Below, piece by piece: positions 19,485 through 29,440 of a stretch of 64,000 nucleotides of DNA; position 1 is the stretch's first letter; the number at the start of each line of letters is the position of its first letter. The notes under the pieces are model-generated. The model was not told the DNA's origin. It did no database searches and worked only from the letters and a program-made list of their open reading frames with translations. The stretch lies in contig NZ_VIRW01000017.1 of NCBI RefSeq assembly GCF_009760905.1, forward strand, positions 1 to 64,000, in the 5' to 3' direction. Position numbers and translations under genes: made by a program. Origin of the DNA: Chitinibacter sp. GC72 (GTDB lineage Bacteria; Pseudomonadota; Gammaproteobacteria; Burkholderiales; Chitinibacteraceae).

Positions 19485-19520
19485 AAAACCGCCAAAACCG
19501 CTTGCAAGCAAGCGGCTTGA
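19485..19520 (-). terminator. Probable nrdA terminator
   Basis: On the minus strand: CCGCTTG, loop, CAAGCGG followed by TTTTGG, within 40 bp of the nrdA stop. Confidence 0.55.
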
Positions 19521-19524
19521 TTGA

Positions 19525-22416
19525 TTACTGGCACGCCTCGCAATCCGGATTATCAATCGAGCAGAACTTCGCATCGGTCGCTGGCGTGTTGTCAGCGGCG
19601 GCGGCGACAATTGCGGCTTGCGCCTGCGCTGCGGCGTAGCCACCATCGACTGGCACCGCGTTCAATTCGCCACCACGGCCCGTTGATTTCTCGGCGGCTG
19701 TGGCTGCCAAGGTACGCAGGTAGTAGGTGGTTTTCAGGCCGCGCAACCAGGCGTGCTTGTACAGCTCGTCCAGTTTCTTACCCGATGCGCCGGCCATGTA
19801 AATGTTCAACGATTGCGCTTGGTCGATCCATTTCTGGCGACGGCTTGCCGCTTCAACCAGCCATTTCGGATCCATCTCGAACGCCGTGGCGTACAGGGCT
19901 TTCAGATCGGCCGGGATACGGTCGATGCGCTGTACCGAGCCATCGAAGTATTTCAGATCGGAAATCATCACTTCGTCCCACAGGCCACGCGCTTTCAAGT
20001 CGCGCACCAGGTGCTCGTTGATCACAGTAAATTCGCCGGACAGATTCGATTTCACAAACAGATTCTGGTAGGTCGGCTCGATACACGCATCCACGCCAAT
20101 GATGTTGGAGATGGTGGCGGTTGGCGCAATGGCCAGGCAGTTCGAGTTGCGCATGCCGTAGGCGGCGATGCGATCGCGCAGCATGGTCCAATCCAAACGA
20201 GAGCTGCGATCCACGTCGAGGTAACCGCCACGCTCTTCTTCCAGTAAGCGCAATGAGTCTTGCGGCAAGATGCCACGATCCCACAAGCTACCTTTGTAGC
20301 TGGCGTAAATGCCTCGCTCTTGCGCCAATTCGGTCGACGCCCAGTACGCGTGGTAGGCCACGGTTTCCATCGACACATCGGCAAACTCAACCGCAGCGTC
20401 CGATGCGTATGGAATACGCAGTGCGTGCAGGCAATCCTGGAAGCCCATAATGCCCAAACCCACCGGGCGGTGCTTCAAGTTGGATGTGCGCGCTTTGCGT
20501 ACTGGGTAGAAGTTAATGTCGATCACGTTGTCGAGCATACGCATCGCTACTTTCACCGTGCGCGACAATTTCTCGGCATCCAACTCGCCGTTTTTCAGGT
20601 GGTTGTACAGATTGATCGAGCCCAGATTACACACGGCGATTTCTTCATCGTTGGTATTGAGCGTAATCTCGGTGCACAAGTTAGACGAGTGAACCACGCC
20701 AACGTGTTGCTGCGGGCTGCGAATATTGCACGGGTCTTTAAACGTGATCCATGGGTGGCCGGTTTCAAACAACATCGTCAGCATTTTGCGCCATAGGCTC
20801 AGGGCCGGGATGGTTTTGGCCACGCGCATTTCGCCACGCGCCGCTTTGGCTTCGTAGTTGGTGTAGGCGATTTCGAACGCTTTACCCACTTTGTCGTGCA
20901 AATCTGGCACTTCAGATGGGCTGAACAAGGTCCACTCGCCGCCTTCCATCACCCGTTTCATAAACAGGTCAGGAATCCAGTTGGCCGAATTCATATCATG
21001 CGTGCGGCGACGGTCGTCACCGGTGTTTTTACGCAATTCAAGGAATTCTTCGATGTCGGCGTGCCAGGTTTCCAGATACGCGCACACCGCGCCTTTGCGT
21101 TTGCCACCTTGATTCACGGCCACGGCCGTGTCGTTCACCACCTTCAGGAAAGGCACGACACCTTGTGATTTGCCATTGGTGCCCTTGATATGGCTGCCCA
21201 TGGCGCGCACAGGTGTCCAGTCATTGCCCAGACCACCGGCAAATTTGGACAGTAGCGCGTTTTCTTTCAGCGCTTCAAAAATGCCATCCAGATCATCCGG
21301 TACGGTGGTCAGGTAGCAGCTCGACATCTGGCTGTGACGGGTGCCGGAGTTAAATAGCGTGGGCGTTGAGCTCATAAAGTCAAAGCTCGACAGCACATTG
21401 TAAAACTCGATCGCCCGCTCTTCACGATTGGTTTCGTTCAGCGCTAGTCCCATGGCCACGCGCATGAAAAACACCTGTGGCAGCTCGATGCGGCGCTCGT
21501 TGATATGCAGGAAATAGCGATCGTACAGCGTTTGCAGTCCCAGGTAGCCAAACTGGTAATCACGGTTGTGATCCAGCGCGGCGGCCAGCTTGCTCAGATC
21601 GAACTGGCCCAGTTTTTCGTCCAGCAGCTCGGCTTCGATACCTTTTTTCACATAACGCGGGAAGTAGCTGGCGTAAATGTCGGCCATCTCTTCGTGGCTG
21701 GTTTCTTCGCCCAGCACTTCGCGACGCAGGCTATGCAGCACCAGACGTGCGGTCACCAGACCGTAGGCCGGATCGGTTTCCAGATAGGTACGCGCGGCCA
21801 GTACGGCCGATTTGCGCAGCTCTTCGGCAGGCACGCCGTCGTAAACGTTTTTCAGCGTTTCGGCCAGAATCAGATTCTGGTCGGTATTTTGCTCCAGACC
21901 GGTACACGCTGAGGCAATCAGTGCTTTGAGTTTGGCCAGATCGAGCGGGCGGCTGCTGCCGTCTTCAAACAGTACATTAATCGGGTGTGGCTCGGCAGGT
22001 GCAGCGTCATGGCGTGCCGCGGCGCGCTCACGCTGGCGCTCGCTGCGATACAGCACATAGGCGCGAGCCACATCGTGTTCGCCAGAACGCATCAGCGCCA
22101 GCTCAACCTGATCCTGGATGTCTTCAATGTGAATAGCACCGCCATCGGGCTTGCGACGCATCAGCGCGTTCACCACCGATTCGGTTAGATTGACCACCTG
22201 CTCGCGCACCGCAGTGCTGGAAGCCGCATGGCTGCCTTGAACCGCAATAAACGCCTTGGTCACCGCCACTGAAATTTTGGATGGCTCAAACGGCACCACC
22301 GATCCATCACGGCGAATTGTTTTGTAATTGGCGTAATGCGCAATATCGTGTGATGGCGTGTGGATTTCAGCGCTATCAGAGCGGCTAGTCTGGGTACTAT
22401 CTAGCGTGGCGTACAT
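19525..22416 (-). CDS. nrdA: Class Ia ribonucleotide reductase, alpha subunit
   Basis: 963 residues, long for NrdA because two ATP-cone-like regulatory domains precede the catalytic barrel: about 32-125 (KTIRRDGSVVPFEPSKISVA) and about 150-240 (VLFEDGSSRPLDLAKLKALI). The barrel carries SCYLTTVPDDLDGI, NLGSINLY and the active-site finger NLCTEI. The C-terminal redox pair is CSIDNPDCEACQ. The start is ATG at 22416 with GAGGGAC ahead of it. Two NrdR boxes lie directly upstream. The product makes dNTP precursors together with NrdB (16176-17285). Confidence 0.97.
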   Translation of the reverse strand: MYATLDSTQTSRSDSAEIHTPSHDIAHYANYKTIRRDGSVVPFEPSKISVAVTKAFIAVQGSHAASSTAVREQVVNLTESVVNALMRRKPDGGAIHIEDIQDQVELALMRSGEHDVARAYVLYRSERQRERAAARHDAAPAEPHPINVLFEDGSSRPLDLAKLKALIASACTGLEQNTDQNLILAETLKNVYDGVPAEELRKSAVLAARTYLETDPAYGLVTARLVLHSLRREVLGEETSHEEMADIYASYFPRYVKKGIEAELLDEKLGQFDLSKLAAALDHNRDYQFGYLGLQTLYDRYFLHINERRIELPQVFFMRVAMGLALNETNREERAIEFYNVLSSFDFMSSTPTLFNSGTRHSQMSSCYLTTVPDDLDGIFEALKENALLSKFAGGLGNDWTPVRAMGSHIKGTNGKSQGVVPFLKVVNDTAVAVNQGGKRKGAVCAYLETWHADIEEFLELRKNTGDDRRRTHDMNSANWIPDLFMKRVMEGGEWTLFSPSEVPDLHDKVGKAFEIAYTNYEAKAARGEMRVAKTIPALSLWRKMLTMLFETGHPWITFKDPCNIRSPQQHVGVVHSSNLCTEITLNTNDEEIAVCNLGSINLYNHLKNGELDAEKLSRTVKVAMRMLDNVIDINFYPVRKARTSNLKHRPVGLGIMGFQDCLHALRIPYASDAAVEFADVSMETVAYHAYWASTELAQERGIYASYKGSLWDRGILPQDSLRLLEEERGGYLDVDRSSRLDWTMLRDRIAAYGMRNSNCLAIAPTATISNIIGVDACIEPTYQNLFVKSNLSGEFTVINEHLVRDLKARGLWDEVMISDLKYFDGSVQRIDRIPADLKALYATAFEMDPKWLVEAASRRQKWIDQAQSLNIYMAGASGKKLDELYKHAWLRGLKTTYYLRTLAATAAEKSTGRGGELNAVPVDGGYAAAQAQAAIVAAAADNTPATDAKFCSIDNPDCEACQ

Positions 22417-22436
22417 GCACGGTCCCTCAAAACTTT

Positions 22437-22452
22437 GTGTATAAATTTGTGA
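22437..22452. promoter_or_regulatory. NrdR box 2 (degenerate), nrdA promoter
   Basis: Half-matching NrdR site: its TTGTG element is exactly 31 bp from that of the strong box at 22468-22483. That is the three-turn spacing typical of paired NrdR boxes. The left half is poor. Confidence 0.55.
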
Positions 22453-22467
22453 ATAGTTTGTGAAGAA

Positions 22468-22483
22468 ACACTATATCTTGTGT
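22468..22483. promoter_or_regulatory. NrdR box 1, nrdA promoter
   Basis: ACACTATATCTTGTGT, a near-consensus NrdR box about 52 bp upstream of the nrdA start codon. NrdR represses ribonucleotide reductase genes in response to dATP/ATP. Confidence 0.8.
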
Positions 22484-22822
22484 CTCAACGAGTCAGTTGG
22501 CACAAATACTAGGGGAAAGTGGGGTACTGGTGCAACTGGCATTGCCTGTGCTAGCAGACGGACGGACAGGGCTGATGTCGCGTCCGCATGCAGAATTTGT
22601 CGGGCTATTGATGAAAATGACAGGATTGGAAGCGGAGGGTGATCCAGCGCAGTCATCGGGTTCCGTGTCGCAAAATGGCAACAGCAGAAAGTGAATTGAG
22701 ATGATTTGTAAGTTTTTGCAAGCTTACTTTATCACCTGAGCTAGGCCAGTATTGGCTCTTCGTCTTCAAAAGGGCAGATCGAAACGATGATGTGGCCATT
22801 GCCATACGTTTCCTTGGCTGGT
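22484..22822. other. Intergenic region, no gene supported
   Basis: About 340 bp between the nrdA promoter and the metallopeptidase stop. An open frame from TTG at 22497 to 22694 (65 codons) has no ribosome site and no recognisable product. A weak stem, GTAAG...CTTAC, lies near 22709-22732. Nothing else stands out. Confidence 0.5.
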
Positions 22823-23323
22823 TCAAGCACTCAAGCCCAGATCCTGCACCGTCAGGTGCAGGCGCAGATCAAATTCATATTGCATATAGTTGGGTTCCAT
22901 ATGCTGGCACAATTGGTAAAAGGCTTTGTTATGGTCTTTTTCTTTCAGATGCGCGAGCTCGTGGACGACAATCATTTTCAGAAATTCGGGCGGCGTGTTT
23001 TTAAATAGCGTGGCGATGCGGATTTCATTTTTGCTTTTTAACTTGCCGCCTTGCACGCGCGAAATTTGCGTATGTAGCCCCAGCGCGTGATTGATCACGC
23101 TGATTTTGCTGTCAAACCCCACCTTGGCCAGCGCTGGCGCATTGCGGAAAAACTCGGACTTTAATTCGCTAACGTAGTCGTATAGCGCCTTGTCGGTTTG
23201 CACTTGATGGCGCGCCGGGTATTTTTTCGCCAGATGCGGCGCAAGCCGGTTGGCGGCGATCAGGGCCTGCACCTGCTCGATCAGTGGAGCAGGATAGTGG
23301 GCGATGTATTTGAGCGAATTCAT
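22823..23323 (-). CDS. YgjP-like (DUF45) zinc metallopeptidase
   Basis: 166 residues. The zinc motif HELAHLKEKDHNKAFYQLCQHMEP is in the C-terminal third (HExxH plus a downstream H), the hallmark of the YgjP/DUF45 family. The N-terminal half is helical, with no signal peptide, so it is cytoplasmic. Cellular substrates of the family are not established. The stop of the upstream uracil-DNA glycosylase gene overlaps this start by four bases. Confidence 0.85.
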   Translation of the reverse strand: MNSLKYIAHYPAPLIEQVQALIAANRLAPHLAKKYPARHQVQTDKALYDYVSELKSEFFRNAPALAKVGFDSKISVINHALGLHTQISRVQGGKLKSKNEIRIATLFKNTPPEFLKMIVVHELAHLKEKDHNKAFYQLCQHMEPNYMQYEFDLRLHLTVQDLGLSA

Positions 23324-24297
23324 TGTTGATCAAGCAGTGATTTGAGTAGTAATAAATCCTGCCAGGCTTTGGCCTTGTCGGGCATATTGCGCAGCAGGTA
23401 GGCGGGGTGGTAGCTCACCACGACCGGGAGCTGGCGGTATTGGTGGATTTTGCCGCGCAGCGCCGAGATGGGCGCGTCGTCGTTCAGCAGGCTGCTAATG
23501 GCAAAGCGGCCGCTGGCAAATAGCACTTTGGGCGCGATCAGCTCGATCTGGCGTTGCAGGAAAGGCGCGCATTGTGCCACTTCATCGGGCTGCGGGTTGC
23601 GGTTGCCGGGCGGGCGGCATTTGAGCACATTGGCGATAAAGACCTGCTCGCCGCGCTTGTGGCCGATGCTGGCGAGCATATTGTCGAGCAGCTTGCCGGC
23701 CTTGCCGACAAAGGGCTCGCCTTGCGCATCCTCGTCGGCGCCAGGTGCTTCGCCGACCACTAAGAGTTGCGCCGCCGGATTGCCTACGCCAAATACGGCC
23801 TGCTTGCGCGTTTCGCACAGCTTGCACGCGGTGCAGTTGCTGACTGCCTGCTGCAGCTGTTCCCAGTCCATTTGCATAATCTGCTGGCTGCGAGCGTCCT
23901 GCTCCGCTGGCGTGGTGCTCAGCGCAGCGGCTGGCTGGGCGGCACTTTGCCGTGCAGCCGGGCTATTTCGCGCTTTGAGTACCTGATGAATGGCGGCGGC
24001 TTCCTGCGATGGGCCTTTGGCCGCTTTGCCCGCTTCCGGTGTGGCCGAGGCGCTGATGGTGGCTTCCATGCGCTGGTGTGCTGCTTGCGCGATGGGGCTA
24101 AAGTGCGCGTTCGCGTGGGCCTCGCTGCCAGATGATGGGATGGCATTGGCGGTTGCGCCGACTGGCGCTGTTGCCTGAACGCTTGGCTGCGCGGGCAGCG
24201 ATGGCTCGGCCAGCTGCTCATACTGTGCCAGCACTTCGTGGCGCACCCATACCGGATTGAGCCCCAGCTCGTTCAAGATCAGTGCCCGGCGGTTCAT
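23320..24297 (-). CDS. Family 4 uracil-DNA glycosylase (Fe-S)
   Basis: 325 residues from ATG at 24297. The first ~165 residues are an Ala/Pro/Gln-rich extension after a conserved [13 protein letters not shown] start. The catalytic domain has the Fe-S cysteines CTACKLC near residue 178 and KC...QC further on, the uracil pocket [20 protein letters not shown], and SYHPAYLLR near the end. It removes uracil from DNA in base-excision repair. It overlaps rimI by four bases (ATGA type), so translation is coupled. Confidence 0.92.
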   Translation of the reverse strand: MNRRALILNELGLNPVWVRHEVLAQYEQLAEPSLPAQPSVQATAPVGATANAIPSSGSEAHANAHFSPIAQAAHQRMEATISASATPEAGKAAKGPSQEAAAIHQVLKARNSPAARQSAAQPAAALSTTPAEQDARSQQIMQMDWEQLQQAVSNCTACKLCETRKQAVFGVGNPAAQLLVVGEAPGADEDAQGEPFVGKAGKLLDNMLASIGHKRGEQVFIANVLKCRPPGNRNPQPDEVAQCAPFLQRQIELIAPKVLFASGRFAISSLLNDDAPISALRGKIHQYRQLPVVVSYHPAYLLRNMPDKAKAWQDLLLLKSLLDQQ

Positions 24298-24818
24298 GTG
24301 CTCGCTCCGTTCAGGGTGGTGGCGCACAGGTTTTTGGCACACAGGATGGCGTCTTCGCGGCTGAGCTGCGCGCTGTTCTCCTGCTTGATGTCACGTGGGG
24401 CGCAGGGGTAATAGTTCTTGCGGCGGCCGTTTTCGTGCCAGCCGTGCCGCTGATAAAAAGCGCGTGCGCCCTGATTGCTCTCGCGTACTTCCAGAAATAG
24501 CTGAGCGATGCCTTCGCTGGCCAATGTGGATTCGGTGTAGTGCAGCAATTGCGCACCCCAGCCTTGCCCCTGCCATTGCGGGGCAATGGCGATCAGCAGC
24601 AGCTCGGCTTCGTCCAGCGTGGCCATGCTCACGCTAAAACCAGCTAGCGTGTCGTCTAGCCAGACGCCCAGACAAGTGTGTTGCTCCAGCGAATCCAGCC
24701 ACTGCTTGCCATTCCACGGGTGCGGGTTGGTGCTCTCGTCCAGATCGGCCAGCTCGGCCACGTGCCGAGTTTCCAGTCGTGCAAAACGGGGCTGGGTGGC
24801 GCTCTTGGGCTGGCTCAT
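24294..24818 (-). CDS. rimI: Ribosomal protein S18 alanine N-acetyltransferase
   Basis: GNAT acetyltransferase of 174 residues. The acetyl-CoA loop reads QGQGWGAQLL near residue 85; the C-terminal part NQGARAFYQRHGWHENGRRKNYY is the RimI signature block. It sits between tsaB (overlap of four bases) and the uracil-DNA glycosylase gene, the common tsaB-rimI pairing. Confidence 0.93.
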   Translation of the reverse strand: MSQPKSATQPRFARLETRHVAELADLDESTNPHPWNGKQWLDSLEQHTCLGVWLDDTLAGFSVSMATLDEAELLLIAIAPQWQGQGWGAQLLHYTESTLASEGIAQLFLEVRESNQGARAFYQRHGWHENGRRKNYYPCAPRDIKQENSAQLSREDAILCAKNLCATTLNGAST

Positions 24819-25507
24819 TTGGCGGCTCTTTCGTGGGTTTTCAGCGCTACTTTATCGCGCAGATACACCAGATTGGCTTCTTCGGCGGGCAAGCCTTGGC
24901 CAGCAGCAAATCGTGGCAAGGCCAGCTGCAGCATGTCGCGCGCATGCGGCTGGCGCTCGGCGTCGATCTGGCCAAGCTGCGCGCCCAGCCGTGTTTGCAG
25001 CGCATCGGCGTAGGTTTTAAAGCCGGTGCCAATGCCAAACCAGTCATTGCCTGCGGGGAGCGGCACATCTTCGGGATTGCACACTCGCGCTTCATGGATG
25101 GTTTTCCATGCTGATCCAGGCTCGCGCTCGAACGCGGCGCAATACACCTGATTCATCCGGGCATCTATACATACATAGGCACGTATTACCCCAGAAGCCT
25201 CAGCCAGCGCCTCTAGTGTAGATATACCCACTACAGGGATATTCTGTGCATACGCCAGACCTTGCGTAATACCGCAGCCAATACGCAAGCCGGTAAACGA
25301 GCCCGGGCCGCTGGGATAGGCAATGCCGGCAATATCGCTCATGGCGAGCTGATGATCGCTTAGCAGTGCACGCAGATAGGGGAGCGTTAGCTCGGCGTGT
25401 TTTTGCCCCACCGGCCATTCGCGAGCCACGATGGAGTCGGCGCGATGACCCGTGCTCAGGGCCAGTGACAGCTGTTCGCTGGAAGTATCGATGGCTAAAT
25501 AAGGCAT
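24815..25507 (-). CDS. tsaB: tRNA threonylcarbamoyladenosine biosynthesis protein TsaB
   Basis: 230 residues, ASKHA-fold partner of TsaD needed for t6A37 formation in ANN-decoding tRNAs. Recognised by MPYLAIDTSSEQLSLAL at the start, QKHAELTLPYLRALL, and SGPGSFTGLRIG near residue 67. First gene of the tsaB-rimI-udg-ygjP-like run, each overlapping the next by four bases. Confidence 0.95.
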   Translation of the reverse strand: MPYLAIDTSSEQLSLALSTGHRADSIVAREWPVGQKHAELTLPYLRALLSDHQLAMSDIAGIAYPSGPGSFTGLRIGCGITQGLAYAQNIPVVGISTLEALAEASGVIRAYVCIDARMNQVYCAAFEREPGSAWKTIHEARVCNPEDVPLPAGNDWFGIGTGFKTYADALQTRLGAQLGQIDAERQPHARDMLQLALPRFAAGQGLPAEEANLVYLRDKVALKTHERAAK

Positions 25508-25561
25508 GTGGACGGCAATCCGAACGCAAAACGCTATTCTAACACGCCCGGCTGGCGTGGC

Positions 25562-26308
25562 TTAGCGGCCAGAGGTGGCTAAATATTGGCTACGGATTTT
25601 CTCCAGCTCGCCGCTGTTTTTCAGTTGCTGGAATGTGTCTTTAAAGCGGTTGAAGGTGTCGGGATTGACCTTGGGGTTAAAGCCGAAATAGCAGCCGCCG
25701 CCCTTGGCAATGGTTTGTACCGCTGTGAGCTGGCTGGCGTCCAGCTTTAGCTTGCGCGCGCTGTAGATATGCGGCAGCAGCATGCCGGCGGATAAATCAA
25801 AGCGCTTGGCGTACAGCATTTTGACTGTGCGGATTTCCTCGGGTGAGCTGGTGTCAACCCGGCTCATATCGTAGCCCATGCCTTGCAGAATTTGTGCCGC
25901 CGCCGCGCCGCGTGCCGCGCCGGAATAGTATTTTTCGGCTTCCTTGATGCTGCCAAGCTGAATGTCGCTGCGCGATTTGAGCTTCATAAAGACCACATCG
26001 CAATCATCGTAGGGGCCAACCCACAGATACTGGTTTTCGCGCTGTGGCGTGCGCACGATGGTGTAAATCAGGCTGGCCGGATTATTCTGGTTTTGCTGCA
26101 CGGCACGCAGCCACGGCACGCTTTCGCGCCGGATGTTCAGCTGGCTCAGCGCCATGATCCGATCCAGAATCTGGTTGGCCATGCCTTTGAATTGGCGCTT
26201 TTCGGTGTAATTGTACGGCGCAAATTCTTCGGTATAGGCGTCAAGATCGGCAGCCTGCAGCGGCAGGGCGCACAAACCCAGAACAATCAGTGTGACAATA
26301 GCGCGCAT
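25562..26308 (-). CDS. Periplasmic solute-binding protein, family 3 type
   Basis: 248 residues from ATG at 26308, with a signal peptide MRAIVTLIVLGLCALPLQA. The mature part is a bacterial extracellular solute-binding domain (SBP_bac_3-like): YTEEFAPYNYTEKRQFKGMANQILDRI at the N-terminus and YFGFNPK...FNRFKDTFQQLKNSGELEKI at the C-terminus. Such stand-alone proteins often bind amino acids or act with a sensor. No permease or ATPase lies beside it. It is divergent from yejA over about 165 bp. Confidence 0.82.
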   Translation of the reverse strand: MRAIVTLIVLGLCALPLQAADLDAYTEEFAPYNYTEKRQFKGMANQILDRIMALSQLNIRRESVPWLRAVQQNQNNPASLIYTIVRTPQRENQYLWVGPYDDCDVVFMKLKSRSDIQLGSIKEAEKYYSGAARGAAAAQILQGMGYDMSRVDTSSPEEIRTVKMLYAKRFDLSAGMLLPHIYSARKLKLDASQLTAVQTIAKGGGCYFGFNPKVNPDTFNRFKDTFQQLKNSGELEKIRSQYLATSGR

Positions 26309-26475
26309 GGCTTGACCCCTTGATGAAATGGCCGCCGTGTTGCGGCAGCTGGCGTGCCCTTGCAGTGTAGTGGTTTTTTCCGGCCTGCTGCGGCCTGGCT
26401 GCACACTCTGTTGGCCGGATGGCACGAATGCCGTCTGCGCCATGAGGATTTGTGCGGCTTGATTTATGATGGGGC

Positions 26476-28287
26476 ATGCAAAAAATACTCCTACTCTGCT
26501 GCCTGCTATACCAGAGCCCAGTATGGGCTGCACATGCAATCACACTGGGCGATGCAGCCAAATACCCTGCCGGTTTTACCTCGTTTGCCTACGCTGACCC
26601 GCAGGCGGTGAAAGGCGGCGAGTTGACCTTGCCCAACCCGGATCGGCGTAGCAGTTTTGATTCATTCAACCCCTTCATCATCAAAGGCCTGCCTGCGGCG
26701 GGCTTGGGCGCGCTGATGTTTGAATCGCTGGGGGTGATGAGCATGGACGAGACCGCCACCATGTACGGGCTGCTTGCCAGTGATATTGCCGTGGCTGCCG
26801 ATGGTAAATCGGTAACGTTTACGCTCAACCCCAAGGCCAAATTTAATAATGGCGATGCGGTGACGGCATCTGACGTCAAACACAGTTTTGACACGCTGCG
26901 AAGCAAGCTGGCCGCACCGCAGTTTGCTTCGCAATTGAGCGATGTGAGCGGCATTGACGTGCTTGATGCGCGCACCGTGCGCTACCGCTTCATCACGGCT
27001 AATCGGGAGCTGCCGCAAATTGTGGGCAGCCTGCCGGTGTTTTCGCGCAAGTGGGGTCAAGAGAAAAATGGCGTGACAAAGGCGCTGGACAAAATCGCGC
27101 TCGACGCGCCGATCACCAGTGGCCCCTACCGGATTGCCGATTACAAACTCGGCCGCAGTATCAGCTATCAGCGGCGCAGCGATTACTGGGGCGCGCAGCA
27201 GCCGACGCGGCTGGGGCAATATAACTTTGATCGCATAACGTATCGCTATTATCAGGATGAAGTGGCGCGGCTAGAGGCCTTCAAAGCCGGTGAATTTGAT
27301 TTCATCACCGAATACAGCGCGCGTAATTGGGCACGGCAGTATCAGGGGCCGAAATTTCGCAGCGGCGAAATCCTCAAGCGCGAGCTGCGCCACCACAACA
27401 GCAGCGGCATGCAGGGCTATGTGCTCAATATCCGCAAGCCGCAATTTGCCGACATCCGCGTGCGCCAAGCCTTGGGGCTGGCGTTGGATTTTGAATGGCT
27501 CAATCGCCAATTGTTTTACAGCCAATACGTGCGCCTCAATAGCTTTTACGCCAATGGCGAACTCGCTGCCAGTGGCAAGCCGAGCGAGGCGGAGTTGGTC
27601 TTATTAAAACCCTTGGCCAAGGATTTGCCACCCGCCGTATTCGGCGAACTGCCCGCGCCACCGAATACGGATCGTTTACCCAACGGCGCACCCAACTCCT
27701 TGCGCAACAATCTGCGCCAAGCACGCGAGCTACTCAAGCAGGCGGGCTGGGAATACCGCGATGGTGCGCTGCGTAATGCCAAGGGCGAAGCGTTTACGTT
27801 TGAAATTCTCGACGATGGCGGCGCGATGGGCCGCGTGTTCCCGCCGCTGGCGCGCAATTTAGCCAAACTTGGTATCACCGCCACGCTGCGCAATATCGAC
27901 TTTGCCCTGTATCAGCGCCGGCTGGATGGCTTTGATTTTGACGTGACGGTACTGCGTTTTCCTGACGTACAAAGCCCGGGGCAAGAGCTGCTCGATTACT
28001 ACGGCAGCAAAGCGGCCGATGTGAAGGGCAGCAGCAATGTGATCGGCATTAAAAACCCGGCGATTGATGCGCTAATCAATCATGTACTGGCCGCGCCCAA
28101 TCGCACCGCCCAAATCACAGCCGTCCACGCCCTCGATCGCGCCTTGCTGGCGGGCCACTACATCATCCCGCACTGGTATAGCGCGACGCATCGTGTGGCG
28201 TGGCGGGATCGGTTTGCAATGCCAAAAACGATGCCGCTGTATTATCAGGCGGGGGATTGGATGTTGGCGACGTGGTGGGTGAAGTGA
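26476..28287 (+). CDS. yejA: Peptide ABC transporter substrate-binding protein, YejA-like
   Basis: 603 residues. Signal peptide to about residue 18 (MQKILLLCCLLYQSPVWA), then a family 5 solute-binding domain. FDSFNPFIIKG, ITSGPYRIADYKLG, GYVLNIRKPQFADIRVRQAL and VLRFPDVQSPGQELLDYYGS match YejA, the periplasmic component of the YejABEF importer for oligopeptides and microcin C. The matching permeases are 2.6 kb downstream on the same strand, with three other genes between. Confidence 0.92.
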   Translation: MQKILLLCCLLYQSPVWAAHAITLGDAAKYPAGFTSFAYADPQAVKGGELTLPNPDRRSSFDSFNPFIIKGLPAAGLGALMFESLGVMSMDETATMYGLLASDIAVAADGKSVTFTLNPKAKFNNGDAVTASDVKHSFDTLRSKLAAPQFASQLSDVSGIDVLDARTVRYRFITANRELPQIVGSLPVFSRKWGQEKNGVTKALDKIALDAPITSGPYRIADYKLGRSISYQRRSDYWGAQQPTRLGQYNFDRITYRYYQDEVARLEAFKAGEFDFITEYSARNWARQYQGPKFRSGEILKRELRHHNSSGMQGYVLNIRKPQFADIRVRQALGLALDFEWLNRQLFYSQYVRLNSFYANGELAASGKPSEAELVLLKPLAKDLPPAVFGELPAPPNTDRLPNGAPNSLRNNLRQARELLKQAGWEYRDGALRNAKGEAFTFEILDDGGAMGRVFPPLARNLAKLGITATLRNIDFALYQRRLDGFDFDVTVLRFPDVQSPGQELLDYYGSKAADVKGSSNVIGIKNPAIDALINHVLAAPNRTAQITAVHALDRALLAGHYIIPHWYSATHRVAWRDRFAMPKTMPLYYQAGDWMLATWWVK

Positions 28288-28292
28288 TTCCG

Positions 28293-29060
28293 ATGAAAAT
28301 GATCAGCTGGAATTGCAATGGTGGCCTGCGTAATAAAACCGATTTTCTTGATCAGTTTGATGCCGATATTTTGGTCGTTCAGGAATGTGAAAATCCAGCG
28401 CACTCAACGCATGTGTTTCGCGATTGGGCTGGGCAATACTTATGGCATGGGGATAATAAGAATAAAGGGATCGGCATTTTTGCCCGCAAAGGCCACTATA
28501 TTGAGGCTTTGGATTGGTCGGCTGCCGAATATGAAATCCGATCGCCTTCGCCAGTGCAAAAGACACTCAAGTGGCAAGCCCATCAGCTTGAATCCTTTTT
28601 GCCTTGCCTGATTAATGGTGAACTCACTTTAATCGGAGCGTGGACCAAACAGGCTAACTCACCCAATTTTCACTATATCGGCCAATTGTGGCTTTATTTG
28701 CAAATGCAGCGCGACAAAATTGCTGCGCGAGCTGATTCGCTGATTCTGTGTGGCGATTTAAATAGCAATCCGATTTGGGACGAAGTGGATCGTTTTTGGA
28801 ATCACAGCGATGTCGTGGCTGAATTGAAGTCGCTGGGTTTGCAAAGTGCTTATCATTGTTTAAAAGATGAAGTAGCAGGGCAAGAAACTGACCCGACGTT
28901 TTATCTGCACAGAAAAGAAAGCAAGGCTTATCACATTGATTATTTTTTTGTTCCAGAGAGGATGCTGCCTGCGTCGAAGTTAATGTTGTCATCGGTGGAT
29001 GAAAGCTTGAAGATGAGCGATCATCGGGCGCTGATTTTGGAAATTTGCAGTAAGGGGTGA
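28293..29060 (+). CDS. Endonuclease/exonuclease/phosphatase-family protein
   Basis: 255 residues from ATG at 28293, six bases after the yejA stop, so probably co-transcribed. The fold motifs are visible: MISWNCNGGLRNK (metal-binding Asn), VVQECENP (Glu), LILCGDLNSNP (Asp, Asn), and the final KMSDHRALIL (Asp-His). No signal peptide. It could cleave nucleic acid or a phosphoester; the substrate is unknown. An in-frame upstream GTG/ATG would overlap yejA and is not preferred. Confidence 0.85.
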   Translation: MKMISWNCNGGLRNKTDFLDQFDADILVVQECENPAHSTHVFRDWAGQYLWHGDNKNKGIGIFARKGHYIEALDWSAAEYEIRSPSPVQKTLKWQAHQLESFLPCLINGELTLIGAWTKQANSPNFHYIGQLWLYLQMQRDKIAARADSLILCGDLNSNPIWDEVDRFWNHSDVVAELKSLGLQSAYHCLKDEVAGQETDPTFYLHRKESKAYHIDYFFVPERMLPASKLMLSSVDESLKMSDHRALILEICSKG

Positions 29061-29077
29061 TTTGAACGGGATTGGCG

Positions 29078-29262
29078 GCTGTGCGCCGCGGCACTTACTT
29101 CTCTTGCTTCGCCAAGAGAAGTAAGCAAGAGAAGGCGACCCGGGCGAAAAGCGCTCCGCGCTGCCCTTGCTTCGTCGTGAGCCAAACGATAAAGCCGTTT
29201 GTCTCTCTCCTTGCCGCGGTTTTCGCTACACGGGAATTTAAGCCCCAGACCGACCATCAAGG
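29078..29262 (-). repeat. Dispersed stem-loop repeat R2, diverged inverted copy
   Basis: The reverse complement matches 37861-38085 and 42259-42485. Landmarks: GAGACAAACGG, CGTTTGGCTC, GGGTCGCCTTCTCTTGCTTACTTCTCTTGGCGAAGC as a stem-loop, then GCACAGCCGCC. Several compensatory changes (CTTTCTT to CTTCTCTT on both arms) keep the stem paired. Confidence 0.75.
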
Positions 29263-29440
29263 TATATACATGCTGTAGTGTTGCTCTGAAGATTAATTCT
29301 GGATTGAATTTGGTGGATATACCCCGCTCTAATTAGCACGGATTGCCCGTGGAGACGCGCCGTTTGAAAATGACTCGGCGGGGTTTTAAGCCGCGTAGTG
29401 TTTGAGCGTCACGACGTTAGCGCGACGCGAGTTGTAGCGG
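29262..29440 (-). repeat. Dispersed repeat R1, copy B
   Basis: Inverted copy of 14264-14440 with the same ordered landmarks. It directly abuts an R2 copy here, while copy A abuts an R3 copy, so the repeat modules are combined in different ways. Confidence 0.75.

Noticed and set aside
22497-22694. 65-codon open frame from TTG upstream of nrdA
   Set aside because: No ribosome site, no recognisable product, and it begins close to the NrdR-controlled promoter on the opposite strand.
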